A stretch of 64,000 nt of DNA from Laburnicola sp. R22_1 (taxonomy: Eukaryota > Ascomycota > Dothideomycetes > Pleosporales > Didymosphaeriaceae), in contig JACONQ010000014.1 of NCBI GenBank assembly GCA_014281115.1, positions 1,116,001 to 1,180,000 of the forward strand, in the 5' to 3' direction. Each line of letters starts with the position of its first letter. Within the stretch, counting starts at the first letter, position 1. This document shows positions 1-11,250 of this stretch, piece by piece. The position numbers and the translations under genes are program-made. The notes under the pieces were generated by a model, which worked only from the letters and a program-made list of their open reading frames with translations, was not told where the DNA came from and made no database searches.

Positions 1-207
1 AATTAAGACTATACTAAGATGGAGAATAAGGAAGGAAACTAGGGGGCCCTTACTTATATAGTGGGCGGCGTAGGGCACAGGCCCACGCGAACCACACGCT
101 AATACTAACTAGGAAAGGCGCCTTCTATAAGGTAAAAGGCGCTATTAGGGTGTAAAAGAAAAGGTAATAGTGAATAACTAGTAGGAAGACAGCCACAAAC
201 TGTTACA
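1..207 (-). repeat. Gypsy-1 copy 1, 3' LTR (partial)
   Basis: Aligns along its length with the LTR at 7997-8274, with mostly C-to-T and G-to-A differences. It ends in TGTTACA, the inverted terminus TGTAACA on the coding strand. The first ~71 bp lie before the window. Confidence 0.93.
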
Positions 208-220
208 TAACCCCCCTTTT
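208..220 (-). other. Polypurine tract of Gypsy-1 copy 1
   Basis: On the minus strand this reads AAAAGGGGGGTTA directly before the LTR start TGTAACAG. This is the usual plus-strand priming site of LTR elements and establishes that the element runs on the minus strand. The equivalent site in copy 2 follows its left LTR at 10665. Confidence 0.85.
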
Positions 221-774
221 AAGGCCTAAAAATAGGAAGGAAAGTACGTGAAAATAGTGTGTTTTGGCGGATTTTCAACGTAACCAGCACTATTTTAGGC
301 CGAAGAGGGCTAGAGTAGGGGCAATAGGCCCCTACGGTTCCAGCGGTAGCCTCAGTTTTCAATTTGGGTGCTATTTAGTAGAGATATTAAGGAAAGTTGT
401 TAGGGGTAAATTAGTAGATTAGTGGAAAAAACGCAGTAGAAACTATATCTTAGTGTTTAGCGTTTCGCTAATAGAGTGCATTCTTAGCTCCAACGCTATA
501 TAAAAACGCAATTAGCTAAAAATTTTCTAGTTAGTTTATTGTGCGCCGGCGCAATTATATTATATAAGGTTCCCTAGTACTATAGGAGAGCGTTTTAAAA
601 AACGTGTTGACTCAACTATGCGGTTTTTAATTAGGGCAGGGCGGCTCCTAAAGCCATAGGGGCTGCCAGCGGTAGTGGGGACGTCTAGGGGTGAGGGTAC
701 CAAAAAGCAATAGGTATCTAATTACGCGCGCGAGCCTAAGGGCGTGTAGATATTAAAAAGCGACAGGCACCTAG

Positions 775-3700
775 CTAAGCACGCCTAATCCGGCGCTTTA
801 ACCCTGTCTTCGCGGGCACATTGTCTTTAGGGATAGGCTCTAGAAAGGTGTCTTAGAGGGCGGCGTCTAGCCAAATAGGCAACTGTTTTAGTGGACTAGC
901 TCGCTTGGAGTACTCTTAATAGTAAGCTTTAATTAGCAGGGGAGAGTTAACAAAGTTATTGGTAGGGTAGTAGGTTAGGTTGGGGTTATGCCCTTTCCAC
1001 GCTGCCCAGTACTTTAGTGTTCCGCGGTCTACTTTGCTGTTAAGAATGCGAGAAACTAGCTACTTAGGGACTCTATCTACCTTAATGGGTGGTTCCAGAG
1101 GTTGCAATTAACCTAGTAAGGGATTATTTAGATTTCTTTAAAGCCTGTTAGTGTGAAACACTAGGTGAACTCTTGTATATTATAGGAGTTTAAGTATAAA
1201 TAAGTGGCCTTTCTTACCTATAATTAGGTATAATCCTTTTATTTAATAATTTAACTTAACTAACAGGCGTTTGGTAATAAATCTCTTTAGAGTAATAAAG
1301 ATCTAGTCCCTAACGTCGAAATTAACGGCTTGTCTATATTTATTAGCCTGCTCTAATTACATTTCCTAGGTAGTAGACATGTTGGCGCGGGTGGTGTTAC
1401 GGACGAATTCGCAGGCTTTGGCATAGGCCTTAACCCACGCCTTAGCCTTTTCTAAAGTGATATTATCTAGAGATTTAGTAACTAGTTAGGTATACTCGCG
1501 CTAGTCCTAGTAAAAGTACAGCTAATATCCAAACTTAATCTTAAAAGGCGAAACTCTAGTACTATTATAGGGCAGTATCGCTTGGGCCTAGTCTATACTA
1601 GGCAGCAAATCCAACTAGTTGTCTTAATAAAAGTTAATAAATAGACGTAGACGCTAGTTAAGATACTAATTTATAATCTTAGTTTGGCCATTAGTTTGCG
1701 AATGCCGCGCTATAGAAAGAAGTTACTTAATACCTATAAGCTTGCACAAAGTAGCCAGAAAAGCGGAAATAAACTAGGAGCCGCAGTTAGAGACAATTAA
1801 TTAAGGGGGGCCAAAGACTCTAAATATATACTAATAGTAGAGATTGGCGGCTTATTTAGCTGTAACCGTCTTGTAGTAGGGCATAGAAAAGGCACGCTTA
1901 AATAGGCAACAATAAGATACTATCGCGTTATTATACCCTTTCTTATCCTTAGAGAATAATTTAAAATTAATTAAGATATCTTGCTAGATATTTTTAGGGA
2001 TGGGAAGCGGGTGTAACAAGCCTGGCTTTTTGTCTAGTAGGGGCTTACTCTACTAGCAGTCTTTGCAATTGGAAATATACCTATTAATATTAGTGTTTAT
2101 GCCCTTTTAGTAATATAACTAGCGTAAAAACTAGAGAGTTTTTTATAAACCTAAATAGACAGTAACCTAATAAGTATGCATTGTTTAAATTAGATGCGTC
2201 TAGAGAAACTCTATAAAGGAAACTACCAGGCGGTCTTTGTAGAGAAGCAACCCTAAAGGAGTAAGGGCAAAATCTAGTAATTTAGAATAGGTAGCTTCTT
2301 AGAGCGATTCGAGCACCTTGTGTGTTTAATTAGCATATAGTAGGCGATTAATAAGTATATAAGAATAGGCTTCTTTAGGGCTTATATTAACTTTTTTTTC
2401 TTCTACTCTGCAATTATAACAGCCCTAAGGGCTGCTTTAGTAGTATCTAGTAGTTACGAAAGAAAAAACCGAGTGCAAGCCTCTTAATCCTTTTTCTTCT
2501 ACGACTTTAGCTTGTTCTATTTCCTAGATAGCGCATTAGCTATAATATTTACGATGCCTAGTTAGTATGTAATTTAATAATAGTATTTGGATAGCTTCTT
2601 AGACTAATAGGCTTACTATAGAGAGAGCTCGCGTTTAGTGCTAAAGTACTTAAGGGCCTAATAATTAGTAATAATATTAAAGGGCTTAGCGGTTTAGAGA
2701 CTAATTAGTTACGCTCTCTATTCTAAAAAGGCCCTATATAACTACTAATATTTCCTTATTATAAATATTGTAATTTAACTTAGTGGGCTTTAATAATTTA
2801 GAGTACCATATAACTAGGCGCTAGGTACTATTAGATTGTAGTTAACTAAAAGAGCCCGCATTAACGCTATTACTAGAATTAGTTTCTATATAGATAATCT
2901 AAAATGGGGAGTACTATAAGACTAGAATGTCGCTGGCTACAAGTTACTTAGCGACTTTAAAGGCGGCATGTTCCTAGTCTCTAAAGGTATAAAAGGCACT
3001 ATTTTTTAGCAGCTTAATTAGGGGGCGAACAACCCACCTATAGTAAAAAAGGAAAAAGCGGTAGTAGTTGTAAAAGCCTAAAAAGCTCTATAATACCTTA
3101 AGTGTTATAGGCTCTCTTTATTCCTAAACTGCAGCGATCTTTGCAGGGTCCTTATAGATTTCTTTAGTGCTAATAATATATTCTAAGAACTTAGTTTCTA
3201 TTATAGCAAATTCGCATTTCTTAAGATTAGCTTAGAGATTAGCGTCCCTTAAGTAAAGTAGAATCTTGCGAACGTGTTCTTCGTATTCTAGGAGATCCTT
3301 AGAAAAGATAAGGATATCGTTAATATATGCAGTATAGAAGTCTAGATAATTGCCCAGAACGCTATTAATAAACTGTTAAAAAGTAGCAGGACTATTATAG
3401 AGACTAAAGGGTAAGACCCTATACTTATAGTTTTTATACTAGGTTCGAAAAGTAGTTAGCGCTTTAGTCTCTAGGGTAAGCCAGATTTAGTAGAATACTT
3501 AGCGAATATTAAGCTTAGTAAAAAGTCTCGCTCTAGAGAGGCGTATAAGTATCTTCTTAATAAGTGGAATTGCTATAACATCCTTTTTAGTAATAGTATT
3601 AAGCTAGCGGTAATTAATATAAAAGCGCTAACCTCCGCCTAGCTTTTTGGCAAATAATACTCGCGAAGCAAAGCTAGTATTGCTAGGAACAATAAACCCG

Positions 3701-5380
3701 CGCTTAATATAGTTGTTAATATAGGCTTTAAGAAGTTTAAGGTGCTCTAAGAATATACTATATAAAGGCGAGATAGTAAGCGTAGATAGGTCTTTAGTAA
3801 GATTAATATGGTAATTAACGCCCTTTTAGTAAGGCGGGAGGGCGTTAGAATCCAATTTTAAAAAATGGGCGGGCTCCGCTCTAGCGTATCCTGGCCAGAG
3901 GAGTACTTGTTCTATTTTGGCGAGTAGGTTAGCTTGGGACTTATTTTCCAGGCCGTGCATCTCGCTCTTATAGTCCTTAATAAGTTTGGCCAGCTTGTAG
4001 GGGCTGATACAACCCATAATTGCGTTGAACTTATGGCCGCTATTTAAAGCAAAGGCTGCGGCAGTTACTATATTAATGTCAAAGCTAGTAGTATATAATT
4101 GTTCCCACGTTGGCGCCTAAATAAGTTCTGGGAGATTGGCTGAATCCCATGGGGCCAGTGGGTCTGCCGAACGCAATTTATTATTTATCTTTCGCAAGTT
4201 CTCCTTTTATATTAGTGATTTGGTGGGGCGAAAGGAAGCTATCCTAGGTCGTTTTAGTTAGGGTAGTTCTAATTAAATAGTTAATTCCTGTAAGAGCTGT
4301 CTAATCTTTAGATTAGCTTCTCTAGTAGGATCACAGTCTCTAGGTCTAGGGCTAGAGGTAATACCCAGATCCTGCCGTATAATTCCTAGGGGCTAGTCTT
4401 GCTAGTGGCTTTCTTAGATAGTAGGGATAGGATAACTAATAGGCAACTCGTTATTAGATGGCTCTTTGTCTAAAGAAGATAGCTCTACAGCCTCTACACT
4501 ACTATCTTTATTAAAGTTGTCCTTATAGCTTAGTTTCTAGTAAGCCTTTAAGTACGTTCTAATAACCGAGATGGTGGGGTTAGAAAGCTAGATAGAGATT
4601 TCCTTAGAGACGCTCTAGTTAGCTTTTAATAAGCAAGTCTTTTAGTAGGTATAGTTCTGTTTTTTAAGTAGGCTATCCTATTAAGTAGCGTCGTTCTAGT
4701 GGGAAGAGTTAGGTGGGGGGGGAAGTCTATAGTAGGACGAGGTTGCTGGCAAAGGTTAGATTCTTGTTATCTTTCTAATAAAGGTGGCGATCCTAAGTAT
4801 TAACTAGGCAGTTGGCTTGCTTAAAAAATTTCCTATTAATAATAAGATTATGGTCCCCTATATTATAGAAAATAAACTATATAGTAAAGCTGCGTCCGTT
4901 AATATTAAGCTAGGCTGTAAAACAAGTGTCCACTTTTGCGCTTCTCTTTCCTACGAAGTTCTTAAGAGGGATTAGTGTCTTTAGGCGGAGGAGTTTGGCT
5001 TTGAGCTGTTTTTGTACCGCCTTTATATACCTTAAAGCGATAAGGTTATAAGCGCTAGCACTAGTGTCTATTAAGACTTGCAACCTAAGAGCTAATTCTT
5101 AGAATATAATTTACACTAGTAGGACGAGTTAGAAGCCTTTAAATAGCTTAGGAACCCTTACTATTTTGCCGCCTATGGGCGACAATTTCGGCTTAGCATT
5201 TGCGTTTTATAATTAGAACTATAGTTTATCTAGATTAATTAGTTTAGTGGCCCTTATATAAGCTACTAGATTAGAGTAGTCTAGTAGCGCGTATTTAAAG
5301 CCTCGTTATCTAACAAATCGCCTGCCTCTAAATTAGAGTAGTAGGTAATACTAAGTTTGTCTAAATTTAAATTATTCGCT
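775..5380 (-). pseudogene. Gypsy-1 copy 1 pol (protease, RT, RNase H, integrase, chromodomain), RIP-degraded
   Basis: Read on the minus strand. A retropepsin site IDTSASA lies near 5060-5090, with the usual DTGA-type Gly changed to Ser. A short open stretch at 4017-3826 leads into the RT start. RT block 1 (FASRVLFAKKLGGGLRF) is at about 3610-3690. The RT active site reads YINDILIFS at about 3300-3340, where YIDDILIFS is expected, so a catalytic Asp is lost. RNase H and integrase follow toward 1600. A chromodomain is readable near 920-1060 (KVDRGTLKYWAAWKGH), which places it with chromoviruses. The last readable stop is at 775-777. Stops are almost all TAG/TAA. It cannot encode a working polyprotein. 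Confidence 0.85.
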
Positions 5381-7316
5381 ATGTCTATATTTGCTTATGT
5401 GGCTATCTTCTTAGTGTGAGGGCAGCGGCGCAAGTGTTTATTTCCTACTTCGCTACACTTAAAATAGGCGTGATTCTAGACACACTACACCCTAGTCTAA
5501 TTATAAAGAGTAGAAAAGAGAATAGTAGGTTAATTATTAGTAGTGGGTCTAGAGTAAAGTGCTAATTTAGTAGGGGCCGCGTGTAAGGGCTGTAATCTAG
5601 AGGGTAATACCTAAAAAGGAGTCCTTGTATGCGCCTAGAAAGGAATTATTACGTTGTTGTCTTAAAGAGTGTAGCTAGCTACGGTTATTTAGTGTTTAAT
5701 TACTGGGTAGTTAATATTAGGGTCTTCTATCTCTCGCCAAAGTATTAACTTAAGACTCCTAGTTAATTTAAGTTGTAATTTATCTTTCTAGGTCTTTATA
5801 TCTAGTCTACCTTTCCTAGCTAGACTTTTAAAAGCCTATAGAAATGTCTAGGCATCTATTCTATTAGAGAGGAAGAGCTTATAAAACTTCTCGCGTGTCT
5901 ATTAGAAAGCAAAGGGATTATAGTAAGTCTCTTCTAGAAATTTAAAGAGTGCTTTGGGTCCATAATCTTCTTAGAGGGCCTAATTTGTCTAACGCCAATT
6001 TCGCGCTACCTCTTAAGGCGCGCCTTAAGGTGACTAAGGATGGCTTCTGCAAGGTTATCTTAATCTTCCTTATTATTATTGCCTTAGTAATAGTCCGTAT
6101 TTACGCAGATCTTATTGCGCATATCCTCTAGCTAATCTTTAATACTAGGACTAGATTAATCTTTTCTATAGTACTTATTAACGTTAGGTAGCTTCGTGGA
6201 GTGTCCTGGCTTAGACACACTAAATGGGGCGGCTAAAGCGTGTCTGCCCTAGGGCATATTAATCTAGGCGCTATTAGCGAGCTTGGTTTATACGTATCCT
6301 AGGACTAAGGAGTAGTAAAGGGTGTTATTATATTGCGAAGTAGGCACCGCAAGCTAGGGCGGATATTGTAGTGCACGTTGGGGCGCAGTGGGGTGGAATA
6401 AGCTCTACTTAGCCGCCTAAGGGCGGCGTGAACTATATAGTAGATTGGGCATTCCTAGGCTAGGGGGTTTTAAGAGAACTTAAGTGCGGTGCTACAGATT
6501 ATAACTATCTTTAATAGAGGGGAGAGATTTCTTAGGGCTAAATAAGCCTTATCTAATAGCTGCGTAATTAGTAATATTAGGCTGGAAGTAGGAATTTTCT
6601 AAGACTATGTACCCTATAGTGTAAGGTGTTGTTGCCTTAAGTATAGTAAAAGCTTATTTAAATATGTTAGCGCGCTCGCATAAAGCCCAAATAAGAACCT
6701 TCTATTTAGAGTCTTCTTTAGACTTTATAATAGCCCTAGTTACTAAATCAAGTGCTATCTCTAAAAATAGGCCTTAAGAAAAGTGATATTAAGCTCGAAG
6801 CTAATAGGTGGCAAGTAACTATCTTATTTCCAATCTGTGCTAGATTAATTAGTCTGGCTTAAATTATTCTGTAAACGCGTTATACTTGCTAGCAGCTTTA
6901 AGTTTAGCTTTGCCTTAGTGCGCAAGCCACTTAAGGTCTACTATTAAAAATTCGTCGCTTAGCTAGTCCGCTTTAAGTATAGTAATATAGTAATCGTGCT
7001 GTGTGTTGTAAAGGATTCCTTTAGGGTAGACCTTTTTTAGTAGTTTAATAATACTCTTTTTCTTTATTAGGCTAGGGGCAGAGTAACTAGTTATCTAGGG
7101 AGTAGCCATTAGCTGCTTTTCGCGCTAGACAGATAATAGCTCGCTAGTAGGGTTAAGTAGAGAAATCTTCTTAAGGCGAGCATTGTATAGACTATTGTTA
7201 GTAGGGTGTAGGCGAACGTCCACCTCTATATTATTAATCCCGAAACTATCTAGGAGTAGAGAGGACGCTAGGAACGTTCTAGGAGTCTTCTAAATTAAAG
7301 GGTAGCGGCTAACCAT
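5381..7316 (-). pseudogene. Gypsy-1 copy 1 gag, RIP-degraded
   Basis: Gag forms the nucleocapsid-like particle around the element RNA. I place the start at the ATG whose complement is 7314-7316 (MVSRYPL), which follows the leader and opens a long frame broken only by TAG/TAA. A CCHC zinc knuckle is readable near 5405-5470 as YFKCSEVGNKHLRRC; the first Cys is Tyr and the His spacing is disturbed, so metal binding is probably lost. The gag/pol boundary is approximate. The site equivalent to about 6292 is where pogo-A sits in copy 2. Confidence 0.75.
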
Positions 7317-7636
7317 AGTGCGGGCAGTAGTAGAGTAAAGCTAAGTGGGGGTTGCAGAGAGGGTATAGCGAATAGACCTAGGGTAGCAGGTCTTATATAG
7401 CGTTCAAGCTAGCGCATAGTCTAAGCTAAGAAAAGATTTAGTAAAAAATAAAGTGTAAGATAAAATGTGTAAAACTTTAACCTCTATATTACCTCTGTGG
7501 CCTAGCTCTATGTCTTGTGCCCTTGCTGTAATAGCGCTAAAAGAAGGTTATTAGGCAAGTTGGCTCTGTAGAGTATGGCGTAGTAGTTATTATTTAGTAA
7601 TTGTTATTTGTTTATTTAGGAACTCTCTGCCTAACT

Positions 7637-7907
7637 AGGTAAGCAACCTCTCTAAGTAGGCCTTAGCGTAGTATAACAATACTGCCTGGCACTAAAGTAA
7701 CTAATAACTTCTAGCCTAACCTAGTAAGCGATGGCCTAACCCACCTTAGCGTAGTGTAGCAATACTGCCTGGCACTAAAGTGACTAATAAACTTCTGGCC
7801 TAACCTAGTAAGCAATAGCCTAACCTACCTTAGCATAGTGTAATAATACTGCCTAGCACTAAAGTAACTAATACGCTTCTAGCCTAACCTAGTAAGCTAA
7901 AACTTTC
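7637..7907. repeat. Minisatellite in Gypsy-1 copy 1 leader, 83-84-bp unit, about 3 copies
   Basis: The phrase ACTGCCTRGCACTAAAGT begins at 7681, 7764 and 7848, giving a period of 83-84 bp. Each unit also carries CCTAACCTAGTAAGC. The array lies between the 5' LTR and gag. The sister copy has a different leader repeat at 20090-20510. Confidence 0.88.
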
Positions 7908-7996
7908 ACTAATTCGATCGCCTGTGGGCAGCGTCTTAAGGGAGGAGTAGATATTATGTCGCCGTCTACAGCTAAAGAAATTTAATCTTAGTATAA

Positions 7997-8274
7997 TATA
8001 AGGGCGGTATACAGCCTTATAGGGCAAACCTCTTAGGAATAGCTAGTATGGTTAAAAGAGATAACAAAATTAAGACTATACTAAAATGGGGGATAAGAAA
8101 GGGAACTAGGGGACCCTTACTTATATAGTGGGCGGCGTAGAGCACAGGCCCACGCGAATCACGCGCTAATACTAACTAGAAAAGGCGCCTTCTATAAGGT
8201 AAAAGGCGCTATTAGAGTGTAAAAGGAAAGGTAATAGTGAATAACTAGTAGGAAGGCAGCCACGAACTATTACA
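7997..8274 (-). repeat. Gypsy-1 copy 1, 5' LTR
   Basis: 278 bp, starting TATAAGGGCGG (a mutated TGTAAGG) and ending CTATTACA. It matches the LTRs at 10386-10664 and 20608-20886. The first bases to its right, CTTTG, should be the target duplication; the partner is off the window. Confidence 0.93.
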
Positions 8275-8738
8275 CTTTGTCCTATTATTATAGTATAAAC
8301 GCCTAACCTAACCCTCTATCTAGGTACTAAAGGAGTGCTTTGCACTCTAGAATCTAGATTTAGAACTAGCTAATAGAGTCTAAATAGCTAGGGCTAAGTA
8401 TTATTAAAGATATTAAGATTAAGAGACCTCTCTAATAACCCTACTTACTATACAAGATTGCTAAATCTCTAGAAATTATTCTTAACTTTGCCTAGCTAAT
8501 CCTCTATATACTTTTAGAACTCTACTATAGCCATGCTGCTCTATATAAAAGAAGTAGTGTAGTTAGACTACTAGAATATTATTATATTGCCAGACATAAT
8601 AAATAAAAAGCTAAATTTAAAAAATAGTAGTAGTAGTTATGCGTTAAAAATAAAGATTTAGTATACTAGGCGTTACTAATATTATAAAAGTAAGTAGACT
8701 TTATACGCTATGTGTACAGTAAACTATAGTTATACTAT

Positions 8739-8833
8739 AGCTACTAGATCGCGAATATAACAACTAAACTATAGTTAAGCGTCTTATTACCCACACTGCT
8801 TCCGCAGTTATAACTTCGCGATCTACTATAGCT
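8739..8833. repeat. Imperfect inverted repeat (8739-8761 / 8807-8833)
   Basis: Left arm AGCTACTAGATCGCGAATA and the reverse complement of the right arm AGCTATAGTAGATCGCGAAG align with a few small gaps, around a 45-bp loop. It could be a short hairpin element or part of an older transposon end. No target duplication was identified. Confidence 0.45.
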
Positions 8834-9084
8834 CTCTAATAGTCCACTAGTTAAGAGATAACATATAACTTAGTTATACTAGATAGTAGACTATTTATTA
8901 ACTACTATTAATAATGCTGCTATAAAGAAAGTTAATAATAAAATTATTATTATTTTGCGTATATTTTATTACTACTACTATATACTAGATACTAGGTTTT
9001 AGTGTCTTCTATTTTACTCCTCTCTATATATAGTGCGGACTCGACCTTAGTTAGAATCTCTACATAATAAAAATATTCACTATA

Positions 9085-9235
9085 CTACTTATAAGATATA
9101 TACTAGATAGGAGCTTATATACACTATAGGTATACTAATACTTTATTTCTATATTAAGATTAACCTTAGTAAGATATTATCCACCGCTATTATTCTATTT
9201 CTTGCTATCTTTCTAGACCCTAGTGCTAATACTAA
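9085..9235. repeat. Diverged copy of the block at 34983-35118
   Basis: Shared words include CTACTTATAAGATAYATRCTAGA, spanning 9085 and 34982, then CACTATAGGTAYACTAA and TGCTATCTT, in the same order and strand with mainly transition differences. The 34983-35118 version belongs to a 470-bp retroposon insert. This region may therefore be an older, longer copy of that retroposon. Confidence 0.6.
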
Positions 9236-9770
9236 TACTAATGCTAATATTACCTAAAAGTACGCTCTAATAATCTGTCTACTTAAAGTTACTAAATCTA
9301 TACTAGAGTATTACTCTATCTATAAAATTATTAATAGAAAGTAGAAGGTATACTATACTCTATATACGACGGTCCTAGTATACTAGTTAGGCTAGCAATA
9401 GATTAGTAACTATAGGCGCAATAATAATAAATGTATAGAGTTCCTACTATAGTTTCTTATATTGCTACTAGTTAGGAAGGTAGCAATAGAGAGTAAGATT
9501 AAGGGCAAGATTAAGAAAAAAGAAAAGATAAAGGTATTTGTTAATAAGTTGCTAAGGAAAAAGAGTATTACGTAGATGCGTTAAATCCTTATAGTTATAG
9601 TATTAGATAAGCACGTTATATAAGTGTGCTGTGTAGTAGCGCACAAATACGGCGTAATTACTAATAATAGTAATAATAAAGTAAGAGTTAGTTTTCTATA
9701 TACGCTTTAAGTAACTTTTAATAGGCGTTAGAGTGCTTATAGATAGTAAGGTAAGTGTGTAATTTATAAA

Positions 9771-10026
9771 CTATTATAAACTATTATAAACTATTATAAA
9801 CTATTATAAACTATTATAAACTATTATAAACTATTATAAACTATTATAAACTATTATAAACTATTATAAACTATTATAAACTATTATAAACTATTATAAA
9901 CTATTATAAACTATTATAAACTATTATAAACTATTATAAACTATTATAAACTATTATAAACTATTATAAACTATTATAAACTATTATAAACTATTATAAA
10001 CTATTATAAACTATTATAAACTATTA
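9771..10026. repeat. Tandem 10-bp satellite (CTATTATAAA)25
   Basis: Twenty-five uninterrupted copies of CTATTATAAA from 9771 to 10020, then a partial unit. The copies are identical, unlike the mutated sequence around them, so the array was probably homogenised after RIP or arose by recent slippage. The unit has no CpA and is therefore a poor RIP substrate. Confidence 0.97.
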
Positions 10027-10385
10027 TTACGTTAGTAGAGACTTAGTAGACTATATTTTTAGGCGCTAGACTAGAGCGGCCTTTCTACCCTAACCTACGC
10101 AGGCTCAAATTAAAAAAAATGTGGTTAAAAAGGGTAATTAACACTATATAAATAATGCGACCCAAGGCTACTTATAAGCTTAATAAACTTTGCTATGACT
10201 ATAACTAGTTAAAGTAAGATAAGTAGAATTAGATAATTAATCTTATCTAAAAGGTATAGTAGTATAAGCTAAACTTTTGCAGCTATATAGTTCTGGAACG
10301 CAACACTAATAATTATAGAGACGTATATATATTATAAAATTTCTTTTCTTAACACAAAATTTAACTATTATATGCTAGCTCTTCC

Positions 10386-10664
10386 TATAAGGGCGGTACA
10401 CGGCCTTATAGGGCAAACCTCTTAGAGACAGCTAGTATGGTTAAAAGAGATAACTAAATTAAGACTATACTAAGATAGGGGATAAGGAAAGAACCTAGGG
10501 GGCCCTTACTTATATAGTAGGCGGCATAGGGCACAGGCTCCACGCTAACTACGCCCTAATACTAACTAGAAAAGGCACCTTTTATAAGGTAAAAGGCGCT
10601 ATTAGGTTATAAAAGAGAAGGTAATAGTAAATAACTAGTAGGAAGGCAGGCACAAACTATTATA
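10386..10664 (-). repeat. Gypsy-1 copy 2, 3' LTR
   Basis: 279 bp, TATAAGGGCGG to CTATTATA, where TG and CA termini have been changed to TA. The mutated polypurine tract follows at 10665. Confidence 0.93.
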
Positions 10665-11250
10665 TAATCCCCCTTTTAAGGCCTAAAAATAGGACGGAAA
10701 GTGTATAAAAATAGGGTGTTTTGGCGGATTTTTAACGTAACTAGCACTATTTTAGGGCTAAAGAGGGTTAGAATAGGGGCAATAGGCCCCTATAGTTCTA
10801 GTGGTGGCCTTAGTTTTTAATTTAGGTGCTATTTAGTAGTAATATTAAGAAAAGTTATTAGGGATAAATTAATAGATTAGTAAAAAAACATAGTAGAAAC
10901 TATATCTTAGTGTTTAGCATTTCGCTAATAAAGCGTATCCTTAGCTCTAATACTATATAAAAATATAATTAGCTAAAATCTTTCTAGTTAGTTTATTACG
11001 CGCTAGCGCAATTATATTATATAAGGTTTCCTAGTACTATAGGAAAGCGTTTTAAAAAACGTGTTAACCTAACTATATAGTTTTTAATTAGGGCAGAGTA
11101 GCTCCTAAAGCTATAGGGGCTGTTAGTAGTAGTAGGAATGTCTAGGGGTAAAGAGGCTATTAGAGAATAAGAGTACTAAAAAGTATTAGGTATTTAATTA
11201 CACGCGTAAGCCTAAGGGCGTATAGATATTGAAAAGTAATAGGCACCTAG

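Larger units (their letters stand above)
1..8274 (-). mobile_element. Gypsy-1 copy 1, Ty3/Gypsy chromovirus, left end off window
   Basis: An LTR retrotransposon lying on the minus strand. The sequence at 1-207 matches 8068-8274, so the two ends are LTRs; the window starts about 71 bp inside the left one. A polypurine tract abuts the left LTR on the minus strand, which fixes orientation: the 5' LTR is at the right. Read right to left, the order is 5' LTR, minisatellite leader, gag with a zinc knuckle, protease, reverse transcriptase, RNase H, integrase, chromodomain, polypurine tract, 3' LTR. Many TAG/TAA stops make it non-autonomous. It keeps more G and C than its sister copy at 10386-20886, so it is the better template of the family. 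Confidence 0.93.
8275..10380. other. Degenerate AT-rich region between the two Gypsy-1 copies
   Basis: About 2.1 kb without an intact gene. It holds an imperfect inverted repeat (8739-8833), a block resembling 34983-35118 (9085-9235), and a 10-bp satellite (9771-10026). A plus-strand frame with only TAG/TAA interruptions can be followed from about 9090 to 9700, but I do not recognise its product. The last 350 bp before 10380 are the left flank of Gypsy-1 copy 2 and may be the leader of Gypsy-3, which resumes at 20892. I found no LTR matching Gypsy-3 here. Confidence 0.6.

Noticed and set aside
9771..10026. Regular repeat resembling a CRISPR array
   Set aside because: The 10-bp units are contiguous with no spacers, in a eukaryotic repeat context.
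8275..10380. 5' LTR of Gypsy-3
   Set aside because: I compared this stretch by eye with the candidate 3' LTR at 49855 and saw no convincing match.
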